Shown piece after piece: positions 1-7,871 of a stretch of DNA of 40,922 nucleotides; positions within the stretch are counted from its first letter, which is position 1, and every line of letters starts with the position of its first letter. The stretch comes from Physcocola sp002396385 (GTDB lineage Bacteria > Bacteroidota > Bacteroidia > Bacteroidales > Paludibacteraceae), in the NCBI GenBank assembly GCA_946535435.1, contig CAMNDM010000034.1:1-40922 (forward strand), read 5' to 3'. Under the pieces are notes generated by a model that made no database searches, was not told the DNA's origin, and worked only from the letters and a program-made list of their open reading frames with translations. Made by a program: the position numbers and the translations under genes.

Positions 1-70
1 ACTCGAATTCAGCCTAAATTTTTCTATCAAAAAAAACTTTTACCGGACAGCAATAGAATCTTATACATAC

Positions 71-100
71 AGAAAAGGGCTACTTATGTAGCCCTTTTCT
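71..100 (-). terminator. Intrinsic terminator downstream of the acyl-CoA synthetase
   Basis: A perfect 13-bp stem (71-83 paired with 88-100) closes on the loop TTAT. Read on the minus strand it lies just past the synthetase stop codon, and its 3' arm carries TTTTCT. The T-tract is short in both directions, so it may also serve a plus-strand gene ending left of the window. The remaining bases of 1-116 hold nothing else I can identify. Confidence 0.75.
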
Positions 101-116
101 GTGTATTTCTTTCTTG

Positions 117-1787
117 TCAGATGATTTCGATTCCTTGTTCTGCGCAAAGTTTTAAACTCAACTCCTTTAGCTTGAACTTTTGGATTTTGCCGCTGCCTGT
201 CATTGGGAATTCCTTGATGAAGAAAATGTATTTCGGCACTTTGTAGCGTGCAATTTTCCCCTTGCAGTAGTCTTGGATGTCTTCGGCTGTAATGCTGGCA
301 CCCTCCTTCAAGATGATGAATGCGCCAACGGCCTCACCATATTTTTTCGATGGAACGCCGGCTACTTGAACGTCTTTTATTTCTGGCAACTGGTATAGGA
401 ATTCTTCAATCTCGCGCGGATAAATGTTCTCTCCACCACGGATAATCATATCCTTAATTCGTCCGGTTATTTTGTAGAATCCGTCTTCATCTTTGACTCC
501 TAAATCGCCTGAATGAAGGTATCCGTTCTCATCAATTACTTCTGCTGTCGCTTTAGGGTTGTTATAGTAACCCTTCATAACGTTGAAACCCTTGCAGCAC
601 ATCTCTCCTTGTTCGCCCGGTTTGCAAAATTCGCCTGTTTCGGGGTTGATGACCTTTACATCAACAAATGGGAAATCGGTGCCTACTGTGGTGGCGCGTT
701 TCTCTATTGGGTCGTCAATGTTGGTCTGAGTCATACCTGGCGAGGTCTCGGTTAGGCCGTATACACTGGTCACTTTCAGGAACATTTTTTTCTCCACTTC
801 CCGCATTAATTCAATCGGGCAGAGCGATCCCGCCATTATACCGGTTCTAAGGCTCGACAAGTCAAACATATCGAACATCGGGTGGTTTAGTTCGGCAATA
901 AACATGGTTGGTACTCCATAAAGCGCCGTACAGCGTTCTTTGTGGACTGAAGCTAGTACAACTAAAGGATCGAATTTCTCAACCATCACTTCTGTAGAAC
1001 CATGGGTAAGACAGTTCATGGTGGCAAGAACAACGCCAAAGCAGTGGTAGAGCGGTACACACACGCACAACTTGTCGTCTTTGGTGAAGTTCATATTCTC
1101 TCCGGTAATAAATCCGTTGTTGGTAATGTTATGGTGTGTGAGCATTACGCCTTTTGGAAATCCGGTTGTTCCTGACGTGTATTGCATGTTTACGACATCG
1201 TGGCAGTTTACTTTCTTTTTTGCTTCGTCCAGTTCTTTGTCGTCCAGATTTTCACCTAAAAGCATCAGCTCTGCGGTGTTGTACATACCGCGGTGTTTTT
1301 CTTGTCCGACGTATATTACGTTCCTCATTTTTGGAAAGTTCGGATTGTTGATGTGTCCGCGCTGGTTGGTTCTCAGCTCGGGTAACATCTTGTAAGTCAT
1401 TTCCACATAATCGCTTTCCCATGTGCCGTCAGTTATGCAGAGGGTGTCCATATCAGAGTCCTTGCAGAGGTACTCCAACTCGCTTTGTTTGTAGTTGGTG
1501 TTGACGGTTACAAGTACAGCTCCAATTTTTGCGGTTGCATACAGGAATGTGAGCCAGTCTGGAACGTTATAGGCCCATATGCCAACATTGCTTCCTTTCT
1601 TTACTCCTAATGCTAACAGCCCTTTCGCAAAATTATTAACTCGCTCGTCGAACTGTTTCCAAGTGAAACGAAGGTCACGGTCGGAATAAACAATATATTC
1701 GTGGTCTGGAATTGTTTTTGCCCAATGTTCCAGCCAGTCGCCTAATGTCCTGTCCGAAAGCGACAGGTTTTTCTTATCTAATCCCAT
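117..1787 (-). CDS. AMP-forming acyl-CoA synthetase (fatty-acyl-CoA ligase-like)
   Basis: About 556 residues of the ANL adenylating superfamily, predicted to activate a carboxylic acid, probably a medium- or long-chain fatty acid, to its acyl-CoA with ATP. The P-loop-like motif YTSGTTGFPKG lies near residue 200, the A5 motif YGLTETSPG near 355, the hinge region GRIKDMIIRGGENIYP near 450, and the catalytic lysine motif GSGKIQK near 530, so the enzyme looks complete. The start chosen is the ATG at 1787, which gives MGLDKK; the open frame runs further upstream but would overlap the preceding gene. The XRE-cupin regulator ends 25 bp upstream on the same strand, so the two are probably co-transcribed. 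No signal peptide is seen, so it is cytoplasmic. Substrate chain length cannot be read from the sequence, and a 2-methylacyl or aryl acid is possible. Confidence 0.93.
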   Translation of the reverse strand: MGLDKKNLSLSDRTLGDWLEHWAKTIPDHEYIVYSDRDLRFTWKQFDERVNNFAKGLLALGVKKGSNVGIWAYNVPDWLTFLYATAKIGAVLVTVNTNYKQSELEYLCKDSDMDTLCITDGTWESDYVEMTYKMLPELRTNQRGHINNPNFPKMRNVIYVGQEKHRGMYNTAELMLLGENLDDKELDEAKKKVNCHDVVNMQYTSGTTGFPKGVMLTHHNITNNGFITGENMNFTKDDKLCVCVPLYHCFGVVLATMNCLTHGSTEVMVEKFDPLVVLASVHKERCTALYGVPTMFIAELNHPMFDMFDLSSLRTGIMAGSLCPIELMREVEKKMFLKVTSVYGLTETSPGMTQTNIDDPIEKRATTVGTDFPFVDVKVINPETGEFCKPGEQGEMCCKGFNVMKGYYNNPKATAEVIDENGYLHSGDLGVKDEDGFYKITGRIKDMIIRGGENIYPREIEEFLYQLPEIKDVQVAGVPSKKYGEAVGAFIILKEGASITAEDIQDYCKGKIARYKVPKYIFFIKEFPMTGSGKIQKFKLKELSLKLCAEQGIEII

Positions 1788-1812
1788 ACGGATAATTTTC
1801 TTTTTGGAGTAG

Positions 1813-2388
1813 TTACGACAATGTATATAAAACGGCAATGAATGTGGCTTTTTTGCCTGCTGCTGCGTGCAAATGGTGCTTGATTATGGAGTCGAAGTAG
1901 ATGCTGTCGCCTTTGCCGAGTGTGTATTGGCTCTTGCCATAGTCCAATTCAAGTTCTCCGTCAAGAACGTATATAAATTCTTCTCCCTCATGTGCTGATG
2001 CGGGAAAATCTTTCTTTTCTCCTTCTTCCAGTGTTATGAAGAATGGTTCCATATGTCTACCGCTTTTACTTTGGGCTAGTGCATAGTAGTTCATTCCTTT
2101 TTGACACGAGCATGAGTTGTTCGACAGACTTATGCCAGCCGGCATTTTGTCTGCTCTAGTTACTACTGGGCCCAGTCCTTCCGAGTCGTCAAGGAAGGTG
2201 CCTAATCGTACTCCCAATCCTCTCGATATCTTGATGAGTGGGGCTAATGCGGGAATATCTTTTTCGTTTTCAATGAAGTTTATAACTTCTTCCGAAACAC
2301 CGCTTCTTTCTGCCAGTGCTTCTATTGTCAGTTGTTTTTGTTCGCGAATTGATTTTACCTTTTCGCCAACGATAATTTTGTTTGACAT
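1813..2388 (-). CDS. XRE-family regulator with C-terminal cupin sensor domain
   Basis: About 191 residues. The N-terminal helix-turn-helix of the XRE/Cro type covers roughly residues 8-65 (VKSIREQKQLTIEALAERSG followed by SEEVINFIENEK). The C-terminal cupin_2 barrel covers roughly 115-190 (HEGEEFIYVLDGELELDYG, with a later IIKHHLHAA histidine strand). In this architecture the cupin normally binds a small-molecule effector. The start is the ATG at 2388 (MSNKIIVGEKV); an upstream in-frame start would fall at or before the promoter box at 2416-2423. The downstream acyl-CoA synthetase, 25 bp away, is the obvious target or co-regulated enzyme, so the effector may be a carboxylate or acyl-CoA; that is inference. 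The tandem dyads at 2494-2555 are candidate binding sites for it or for another regulator. Confidence 0.9.
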   Translation of the reverse strand: MSNKIIVGEKVKSIREQKQLTIEALAERSGVSEEVINFIENEKDIPALAPLIKISRGLGVRLGTFLDDSEGLGPVVTRADKMPAGISLSNNSCSCQKGMNYYALAQSKSGRHMEPFFITLEEGEKKDFPASAHEGEEFIYVLDGELELDYGKSQYTLGKGDSIYFDSIIKHHLHAAAGKKATFIAVLYTLS

Positions 2389-2415
2389 GATATTTAGTAA
2401 TGTTTTAATGCTATA

Positions 2416-2423
2416 CAAATTTA
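2416..2423 (-). promoter_or_regulatory. Bacteroidetes-type -7 box for the XRE-cupin/acyl-CoA synthetase operon
   Basis: TAAATTTG on the minus strand matches TAnnTTTG and would start transcription about 24 nt before the ATG at 2388. No TTTG-like -33 element is found 17-21 nt upstream, where the sequence is a purine-rich run on this strand. A good -7 with no -33 suggests dependence on an activator. Confidence 0.55.
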
Positions 2424-2493
2424 GCTCTTTTTCCCTTTCCCATTCTCCTTTTTATTGCTTAATTTTTCTTCTTTTTTGCTGATTATTAATTAG

Positions 2494-2555
2494 TTTTGCA
2501 CATATTGACCTTTGGTGTGCAAAAAAATGCACAATAAATTGCCTGATGTGCATTT
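2494..2555. promoter_or_regulatory. Tandem pair of 31-bp inverted-repeat units, candidate operator
   Basis: Unit 1 (2494-2524) is TTTTGCACA, 13 nt, TGTGCAAAA. Unit 2 (2525-2555) is AAATGCACA, 13 nt, TGTGCATTT. Each is a perfect 9-bp inverted repeat, both share the half-site TGCACA/TGTGCA, and the units abut with a 31-bp period, close to three helical turns. The spacers are unrelated in sequence, as expected for protein-contacted half-sites rather than a duplicated gene fragment. The pair lies in the roughly 300-bp gap between the XRE-cupin start and the oadB stop, about 70 bp upstream of the -7 box at 2416-2423 and past the oadB terminator. The rest of this gap is AT-rich and carries no other recognisable feature. 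The cognate regulator is not known. Confidence 0.65.
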
Positions 2556-2635
2556 ACTTGTTTGCCGCTTGCGTTTGTTGGTTGTGTTTTATCGTTAACA
2601 CTATACCTTGGAGATTTTTTCTTTTTTATAGAAAC

Positions 2636-2667
2636 AAAAAAACCTGTGTTTTTCAACACAGGTTTTT
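2636..2667 (-). terminator. Intrinsic terminator of the oad operon
   Basis: AACCTGTGTT (2641-2650) pairs with AACACAGGTT (2655-2664) around the loop TTTC, extended by A-T pairs on both sides. On the minus strand it lies 20 nt beyond the oadB stop and is followed by a T-rich tract. Confidence 0.85.
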
Positions 2668-2687
2668 GGGGAGGATGTTTATGTTCG

Positions 2688-4091
2688 TTAACCCAAGAAT
2701 GAAATCAAGATACCAGCTGCAACAGCTGAACCGATTACACCAGCCACATTCGAAGACATACAGTAGTTCAGAACGTGGTTCTTTGGATCGTACTTTAATG
2801 CTATGTCGTTGGCAACACGAGAGGCCATTGGTACGGCACTCAGACCTGTTGCACCGATAAGCGGATTGATTTTCTTCTTGGCAAACAGGTTGTAAATCTT
2901 TGCTAAACAGATGCCTCCAAAAATTGATAATCCGAATGCGCAGAAACCGCCTGCAACAATACCGATTGTTTTCAAGTTCAAGAATGCGTCTACGGTCATT
3001 GTTGCACCTACACTGAGCCCCAAGAAGATGGTTGCAGTGTTCATAATGCCGTTTGATGCTGTCTGGAACAAGCGTGAAGTGCTGTTTCCGATCTCCTTAA
3101 TCAGGTTACCGAACATCAACATACCAATCAATGAAATTGCGTCAGGAACAATAATTGCTACGATAGTAGTAACGGTAATAGGGAACAAAATCTTAAGGGC
3201 CTGCATGTTCTTGAACTCAGTCTTGCTAGGGTAGAGCTTATCTTGTTCCTTCATATTGATGCTCAACTCTTCTTTTGAACAGGTCAACTTAACCACCAAA
3301 GGAATGATGACAGGCACCAATGCCATATAAGAGTAGGCTGCGATAGCAATTGGGCCCAACATGTGAGGTGCCAGCTTCAAGGTCGTGAAGATTGCTGTTG
3401 GACCATCGGCTCCACCGATAATTGCAAGTGAGCCTGCTTCTTTCATGTCAAAGCCACATTGGCTGGCAACAATCAATACTGCGAAGATACCGAACTGTGC
3501 TCCTGCACCGAAGATGGCCAACTTCAAGTTTCTCAACATTGGTCCAAAGTCTGTCAACGCACCTACTCCCATAAAGATGATTGGCGGAAGAAGGCCTGAC
3601 TTGATGAGCGCATAGTAGATGTAGTTCATAATGCCAAACTCGTGAGCAATATCGTGCAATGGCATTGCCCATATGTCGTAGACTTTTATCTGGCTTACCA
3701 AATCTACATTTTTCAGAATCTCGTTGCCTTCTATGCTTGGATCATAGAACAATTGACCAACCTGAATAAAGTTTGATGATGCCTGGCTTGCTTCAACTCC
3801 GTTAACCAATGTCACTGTTTGGAAACCGTCGCCAAGCCCGTTTTGGAGCGCTTCGTTTGAAATTCTGAAAATTTCGCCTACACCGTTAACGGCCAATACA
3901 CCCATTTCACCGCCAGGAAAGTTTGCAATAAGTACTCCGAAGGCGATTGGAATTAGCAATAAAGGCTCAAATCCTTTTTTTATGCCTAAATAGAGTAGGA
4001 CAAAGGCTAATGCAATCATTACTAGATATGACGGATAACACGTAAGGTTATCTATTGCCGTCATCCCATAAATTTTCGAAAGAATCTCCAT
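2688..4091 (-). CDS. oadB: Sodium-translocating decarboxylase, beta (membrane) subunit
   Basis: 467 residues, a multi-spanning membrane protein of the OadB/MmdB/GcdB family. It takes CO2 from carboxybiotin on the alpha subunit and couples its release to Na+ export. The diagnostic GGADGPTAIF motif, which holds the Asp that binds Na+ in characterised pumps, lies near residue 225. YSYMALVPVIIP follows, and the C-terminal conserved segment SAVPMASRVAND...SNVAGVIGSAVAAG is intact. The region around residues 60-130 is a polar insert between the first helices, as seen in longer family members. The gene starts 7 nt after the alpha-subunit stop and ends at a clear terminator, so it is the last gene of oadG-oadA-oadB. 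Paralogues use oxaloacetate, methylmalonyl-CoA or glutaconyl-CoA; the substrate is inferred from the neighbouring alpha subunit. Confidence 0.93.
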   Translation of the reverse strand: MEILSKIYGMTAIDNLTCYPSYLVMIALAFVLLYLGIKKGFEPLLLIPIAFGVLIANFPGGEMGVLAVNGVGEIFRISNEALQNGLGDGFQTVTLVNGVEASQASSNFIQVGQLFYDPSIEGNEILKNVDLVSQIKVYDIWAMPLHDIAHEFGIMNYIYYALIKSGLLPPIIFMGVGALTDFGPMLRNLKLAIFGAGAQFGIFAVLIVASQCGFDMKEAGSLAIIGGADGPTAIFTTLKLAPHMLGPIAIAAYSYMALVPVIIPLVVKLTCSKEELSINMKEQDKLYPSKTEFKNMQALKILFPITVTTIVAIIVPDAISLIGMLMFGNLIKEIGNSTSRLFQTASNGIMNTATIFLGLSVGATMTVDAFLNLKTIGIVAGGFCAFGLSIFGGICLAKIYNLFAKKKINPLIGATGLSAVPMASRVANDIALKYDPKNHVLNYCMSSNVAGVIGSAVAAGILISFLG

Positions 4092-4098
4092 ACCTTAC

Positions 4099-5949
4099 TT
4101 ACTTGATTTTCATTAATACATCGTCTTCTGATACAGAGTCTCCCGTCTTGAAGCAGATTTCAGTGATGACACCGTCGCGGTCTGCCGCAATTGCGTTGAA
4201 GGTCTTCATAGCCTCAACGTAACAAACGGTCTGGCCTTTCTTAACAGCATCACCAACGTTAACTGCAGGGTCATTGGCATTCTTGCGGAGGTAGAACTTA
4301 CCTTCCAATGGGCTTTCCAGTGGGGTGCCTTCGCCTGCTGCGCCGGCTACTGCTGGTGCGGCGCTTTGGGTGGCGGCAGCAGCCGCAGAACCGTCGTTCG
4401 CACCAATAACCACCTGGTATTTCTGTCCGTTTACGTCTACAACTACAGTCTGAGGGAAGGTCATTGCACCGCCCTTGGCGCTGTTCTTTTCTGCCTTTCT
4501 CTTTGCCAGATCTGCCTCGAAGTCGGCTTTTGCCTTGCCACTGCGGTATGCGCGGTATTGTTCAGGGTGCATTGCCAATTCGAACAGTTCTTCGTCGTCT
4601 TGTCCGCAATCCCAACCATTTTTCTTCATTTCCTCGCGGAACTCGTCCAACTGGTCTGGGTATTCGGCTTGTGGGTTACCAGTGAAGAATTCGCGACCCT
4701 GTTCTTTGGCGAGTTCAACCAACTCTGGTGCCAACGGACCAGGCAACTTTCCGCTCTTGCCGAGCATCATGTTCCAGATATCGTCGGCGATAAGGCTCCA
4801 ACGTTCCTTGCCCTTCTCCATCTGCATAACGTTCATCAGGGCGGCGTTCTTAACGTACTGGCTGAATGGGGTAACCAAACATGGGTAACCCATCTTAGGC
4901 CAAACGTATGCAACCTCGTTGAACAACTTTACCATCAACTGGTCTTGGGTCATCTTAGGTTGGCCGTGCTTTTCCTTGTACTTATTCAAACTTTCAAGGT
5001 TGTCGGCCAAGTCGGTCATCAAACTGCCCATCATGCCGCCAGGAAGTCCTGGAGCTATAAGCAAAGAGTTCATATAGCGGTTGCGGTTTGGAATGTAGTA
5101 GCCCAACCATTCGTCCATCATTTCCTGAATGATGGTGCGCAGTTCCATATAGGCTTCCATATTCACTTCCTTCACCTTGAAACCAGCGTCCTTCAACATG
5201 GCCTGTACGGCCAGTATATCGGCGTGACCGGTACCCCAAGAAAGAGGCTCCATGCCGACATCTACGAAGTCGCAACCATTCTCACAAACTTCAAGGATAG
5301 ATGCCATGCTGAAACCAGGTCCTGCGTGGCTGTGGTATTGGATGGTGATCTGTGGATATTTGTCCTTGATGTTCTTGGTGATTTTACCCAATGAAACCGG
5401 ACGGCCTATACCTGCCATATCTTTCAAACAGATCTCATCTGCACCGGCTTCAATGAGCTTGTATGCCAAGTTGGTATAGTACTCGACAGTATGGAGTGGT
5501 GATGAGGTGATGCAGAGGCAACACTGTGAAATCATGCCGGCCTCGTGCGCATAACCAATTGAAGGTATAATATTGTCTGGGTCGTTCAAACCACAGAATG
5601 TTCTAGTAATATCAGTGCCTTGTGCGTGCTTAACTTTGTAGAATAGTTTGCGAACGTCTACTGGAACAGGACGCATACGGATGCCGTTTAAACCACGGTC
5701 AAGCATGTGGGTCTGGATACCAGCCTCATGGAATGGCTTTGTCCATTTACGAACCGCTTGGTTCGGATTTTCGCCATAAAGCAGGTTTACTTGTTCAAAA
5801 CCGCCACCGTTTGTTTCAACACGGTCGAAACAACCCATTTTGACGATTACTGGAGCCGCTTTCATTAACTGGTCAACACGTGGAACATATTTGCCGGCCG
5901 ATTGCCACATGTCTCTAAATACTAAGCTGAATTTTATTTCTTTAGCCAT
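4099..5949 (-). CDS. oadA: Oxaloacetate decarboxylase alpha-type subunit: carboxyltransferase plus biotinyl domain
   Basis: 616 residues. Residues 1 to about 470 are an HMGL-like/PYR_CT carboxyltransferase. An Ala-rich linker near 520-545 leads to a biotinyl domain whose target lysine is in VEAMKT near residue 582. The predicted role is transfer of carboxylate from oxaloacetate to biotin, to be decarboxylated by OadB with Na+ export. The lysine of CLKDMAG (about 174) and the paired histidines of YHSHAG (about 205) are present. Departures from the textbook motifs: the N-terminal segment reads SLVFRDMWQS where pyruvate carboxylase and classical OadA have DTTLRDAHQS, so the usual metal-ligand Asp position is Ser and the His is Trp; HTHDT becomes YHSHA. 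From memory, Bacteroidales homologues share this form. It could therefore act on a related substrate. The start ATG at 5949 gives MAKEIKF. Confidence 0.88.
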   Translation of the reverse strand: MAKEIKFSLVFRDMWQSAGKYVPRVDQLMKAAPVIVKMGCFDRVETNGGGFEQVNLLYGENPNQAVRKWTKPFHEAGIQTHMLDRGLNGIRMRPVPVDVRKLFYKVKHAQGTDITRTFCGLNDPDNIIPSIGYAHEAGMISQCCLCITSSPLHTVEYYTNLAYKLIEAGADEICLKDMAGIGRPVSLGKITKNIKDKYPQITIQYHSHAGPGFSMASILEVCENGCDFVDVGMEPLSWGTGHADILAVQAMLKDAGFKVKEVNMEAYMELRTIIQEMMDEWLGYYIPNRNRYMNSLLIAPGLPGGMMGSLMTDLADNLESLNKYKEKHGQPKMTQDQLMVKLFNEVAYVWPKMGYPCLVTPFSQYVKNAALMNVMQMEKGKERWSLIADDIWNMMLGKSGKLPGPLAPELVELAKEQGREFFTGNPQAEYPDQLDEFREEMKKNGWDCGQDDEELFELAMHPEQYRAYRSGKAKADFEADLAKRKAEKNSAKGGAMTFPQTVVVDVNGQKYQVVIGANDGSAAAAATQSAAPAVAGAAGEGTPLESPLEGKFYLRKNANDPAVNVGDAVKKGQTVCYVEAMKTFNAIAADRDGVITEICFKTGDSVSEDDVLMKIK

Positions 5950-6016
5950 TTTGTTTTTTTATTTGTCTCCCCATTCCTTAGATTCGCATCAGCAGTTCGG
6001 GGTATTGGGTTTGAAA

Positions 6017-6325
6017 TTAGATTTTTTTGATGCTTTCTACTTTGCCTTTGCCTCCAGTCAGGGTGTTCACTGCTTGGGCAATGACGTTTGCTGTTACTGC
6101 GTCTACCGACTGTACCGATGCGAAGGATGCCTTCGGTGCCTCTTTTGTTTCTTCTGGAACAAATTTGTTCACGAACATTATCAGGGCATTGCCAACATAT
6201 ATGACAAGCAACAAGACAATGAACACGGTTACCATACCGATTGCCATTAATAGCAATGCTCCGCTAAGGCCTTCAAATTCTTGGGCATTAGCTGTAGCTG
6301 ACGCTAGTATTGATAATGAATTCAT
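6017..6325 (-). CDS. oadG: Sodium-translocating decarboxylase, gamma subunit
   Basis: 102 residues. A single hydrophobic helix at about 20-48 (GALLLMAIGMVTVFIVLLLV) is followed by a charged cytoplasmic tail. This matches OadG/MmdC subunits, which stabilise the complex and anchor the alpha subunit to the membrane-embedded beta subunit. It is first in the cluster, 67 nt upstream of oadA. The ATG at 6325 is preceded by a -7 box about 37 nt away. Small size makes homology alone weak, but position and topology agree. The C-terminal basic segment GGKGKVESIKKI is unlike the His/Pro-rich zinc-binding tails of enterobacterial OadG. Confidence 0.87.
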   Translation of the reverse strand: MNSLSILASATANAQEFEGLSGALLLMAIGMVTVFIVLLLVIYVGNALIMFVNKFVPEETKEAPKASFASVQSVDAVTANVIAQAVNTLTGGKGKVESIKKI

Positions 6326-6361
6326 ATGAATAATTATTAGTTAAATATGCTTTATATTATA

Positions 6362-6369
6362 CAAATTTA
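6362..6369 (-). promoter_or_regulatory. -7 box of the oad operon promoter
   Basis: TAAATTTG on the minus strand matches TAnnTTTG, placing the transcription start about 33 nt before oadG. A TTTG occurs upstream, but only 12 nt away, so the -33 element is not convincing. The rest of the 6326-6505 gap shows nothing else I recognise. Confidence 0.5.
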
Positions 6370-6505
6370 CAAACCATTCTTCAAAACACTTGTTTTTTCC
6401 TCCTTTTTTTTATCTTGTATTTGTTTTAAAGGATGTTTATGTGCTAGTTTGTAAAAATTTGAGGGTGATTTGTTTTATATTCCTCGAATATGCATACGTT
6501 TGCTG

Positions 6506-7804
6506 CTAAATCAACATAAACAAGGATAAATTGACTATTGTTACTATTGCAAAGCCTGCTAGCAATGGTTTTAGAACTCTGCGTTTTGACAAGAATATGC
6601 CATAAACCATTTTTATGATGTTGGTGCTGATGATGGCCTGGAATGTTGACATTACAATTACACTGTCGGCTATGTCGTATTTGGCTTGGAACAAGTTAAG
6701 AATAAATGGAGTTATGTCCGTTGCTCCTACCAAAATTGACAATGCCCTTAAACCATCGGTTCCAAATAATCGTAATGTGTAATGGGTTGCGATCGTGAAC
6801 ACCACAAAGAGGATTGCAAAAAGAATGGCAATCTGGAATTCCAACGGGTTCTTGTCTTCTTCTTTTTCTTCTTCTTGTTGGTCTGACTCGTCTAGCGATT
6901 CTTTTGTTGTTTTGTTGTTCTTCTGGTAGCGGAAATAAAAATAGCCCGCCACCAGTAACCCGCATACAAACATGATTACAAAACAATACCAATAACTATT
7001 CAGCAATGGCATGTTGAATATGGCCATAAGTATCATGTATTTAATGTATAGGGTGCTTACCGAACAGAATACAGCTGTCGTGTATTGACCTAATTCGTTC
7101 TCTTTTGCTGTCGCAGCCTTTTTTGTTAGGATGACGGTAGTTGCCATACTGCTGTATATTCCTCCGAGCAGTCCTGACACTATTATTCCCGATTTGTTGA
7201 ACACGTAGCGTTTAAGCAGATAGCTTATATACGAAAATCCCGATATGACTACAGTGGTTAACCATATGTTGTAGGGGGTTAGTGCTATCCCTTCTACGAT
7301 TTGTTCGTTTGGCAGCACTGGAAGTATGACGCCAGAGATGACTAGGAACTTGGCAAGGTTCATAAACTCCTGTTCGTTCATTTTCTGCGAAAAATCGCGG
7401 AATTTGGCTTTCATTTCGTTAAGTATCAGAACACTCACCACTAGCATGATAACTACCCACATCTGTGTTTTATACACAAGCGGTGCGATGCTGTAGGTGA
7501 TGAGCGCTATTAACAGGCTGGTCATGCCTGTCTGGTCTAGTCTGAAAAGTTTGTAGCTGTAAAACAATGCAATTAATACAAATAGGGCGACTCCTCCTCC
7601 TATGTACACTACCATGGTTTCTGGTTGTAATATATACATTGCGTAACCTAATAAACCTATTAGGGTGTATGTACGGTCTGTGCCCAAGTGCATATTCTCG
7701 CTTTTCTTTGCAAAATGCTTTTTTTGCGACAGGCCTATCAGCAGTGACAAAACAAGTACAATAATGAAATTAGTGAGTTCTGTAGGGAGGACTTGGTTGC
7801 CCAT
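6506..7804 (-). CDS. MgtC/SapB-family membrane protein with DUF4010 domain
   Basis: 432 residues, strongly hydrophobic, with about twelve predicted membrane segments. The N-terminal ~140 residues resemble MgtC/SapB (LLIGLSQKK, then GTDRTYTLIGLLGY). The C-terminal half matches the DUF4010 pattern (GLLGGIYSSMATTVILTKKA near 210; SILVGATDITPFIL near 365). An acidic, lysine-rich cytoplasmic loop at about 300-320 (DESDQQEEEKEEDKN) separates the two halves. MgtC-like proteins are linked to magnesium homeostasis and to modulation of ATP synthase; the function of the DUF4010 fusion is not established. It lies 22 nt past the terminator of the upstream orphan and has no clear promoter box of its own, so it may depend on read-through. 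Confidence 0.85.
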   Translation of the reverse strand: MGNQVLPTELTNFIIVLVLSLLIGLSQKKHFAKKSENMHLGTDRTYTLIGLLGYAMYILQPETMVVYIGGGVALFVLIALFYSYKLFRLDQTGMTSLLIALITYSIAPLVYKTQMWVVIMLVVSVLILNEMKAKFRDFSQKMNEQEFMNLAKFLVISGVILPVLPNEQIVEGIALTPYNIWLTTVVISGFSYISYLLKRYVFNKSGIIVSGLLGGIYSSMATTVILTKKAATAKENELGQYTTAVFCSVSTLYIKYMILMAIFNMPLLNSYWYCFVIMFVCGLLVAGYFYFRYQKNNKTTKESLDESDQQEEEKEEDKNPLEFQIAILFAILFVVFTIATHYTLRLFGTDGLRALSILVGATDITPFILNLFQAKYDIADSVIVMSTFQAIISTNIIKMVYGIFLSKRRVLKPLLAGFAIVTIVNLSLFMLI

Positions 7805-7825
7805 GTGTTTTTCTGTTTTTTTAAC

Positions 7826-7855
7826 AAAAAGGGGGAAATAGCTTTTCCCCCTTTT
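7826..7855 (-). terminator. Intrinsic terminator of the small secreted orphan
   Basis: AAAAGGGGGAAA (7827-7838) pairs with a TTTCCCCCTTTT arm (7844-7855) around a 5-nt loop. On the minus strand it sits 17 nt beyond the stop at 7872 and is followed by a TTTTTGTT tract. Confidence 0.85.
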
Positions 7856-7871
7856 CCTATTTTGTTAGTCT

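Noticed and set aside
2..91. Possible 3' end of a plus-strand gene entering from the left
   Set aside because: Two frames could end here, at 15-17 or 89-91. The second would end inside the terminator hairpin. Too short to decide.
4366..5394. A 342-codon open frame antisense to oadA
   Set aside because: It lies wholly inside a well-supported gene, its product is His/Leu/Val-rich with no domain, and it has no promoter box. It is a by-product of codon bias on the other strand.
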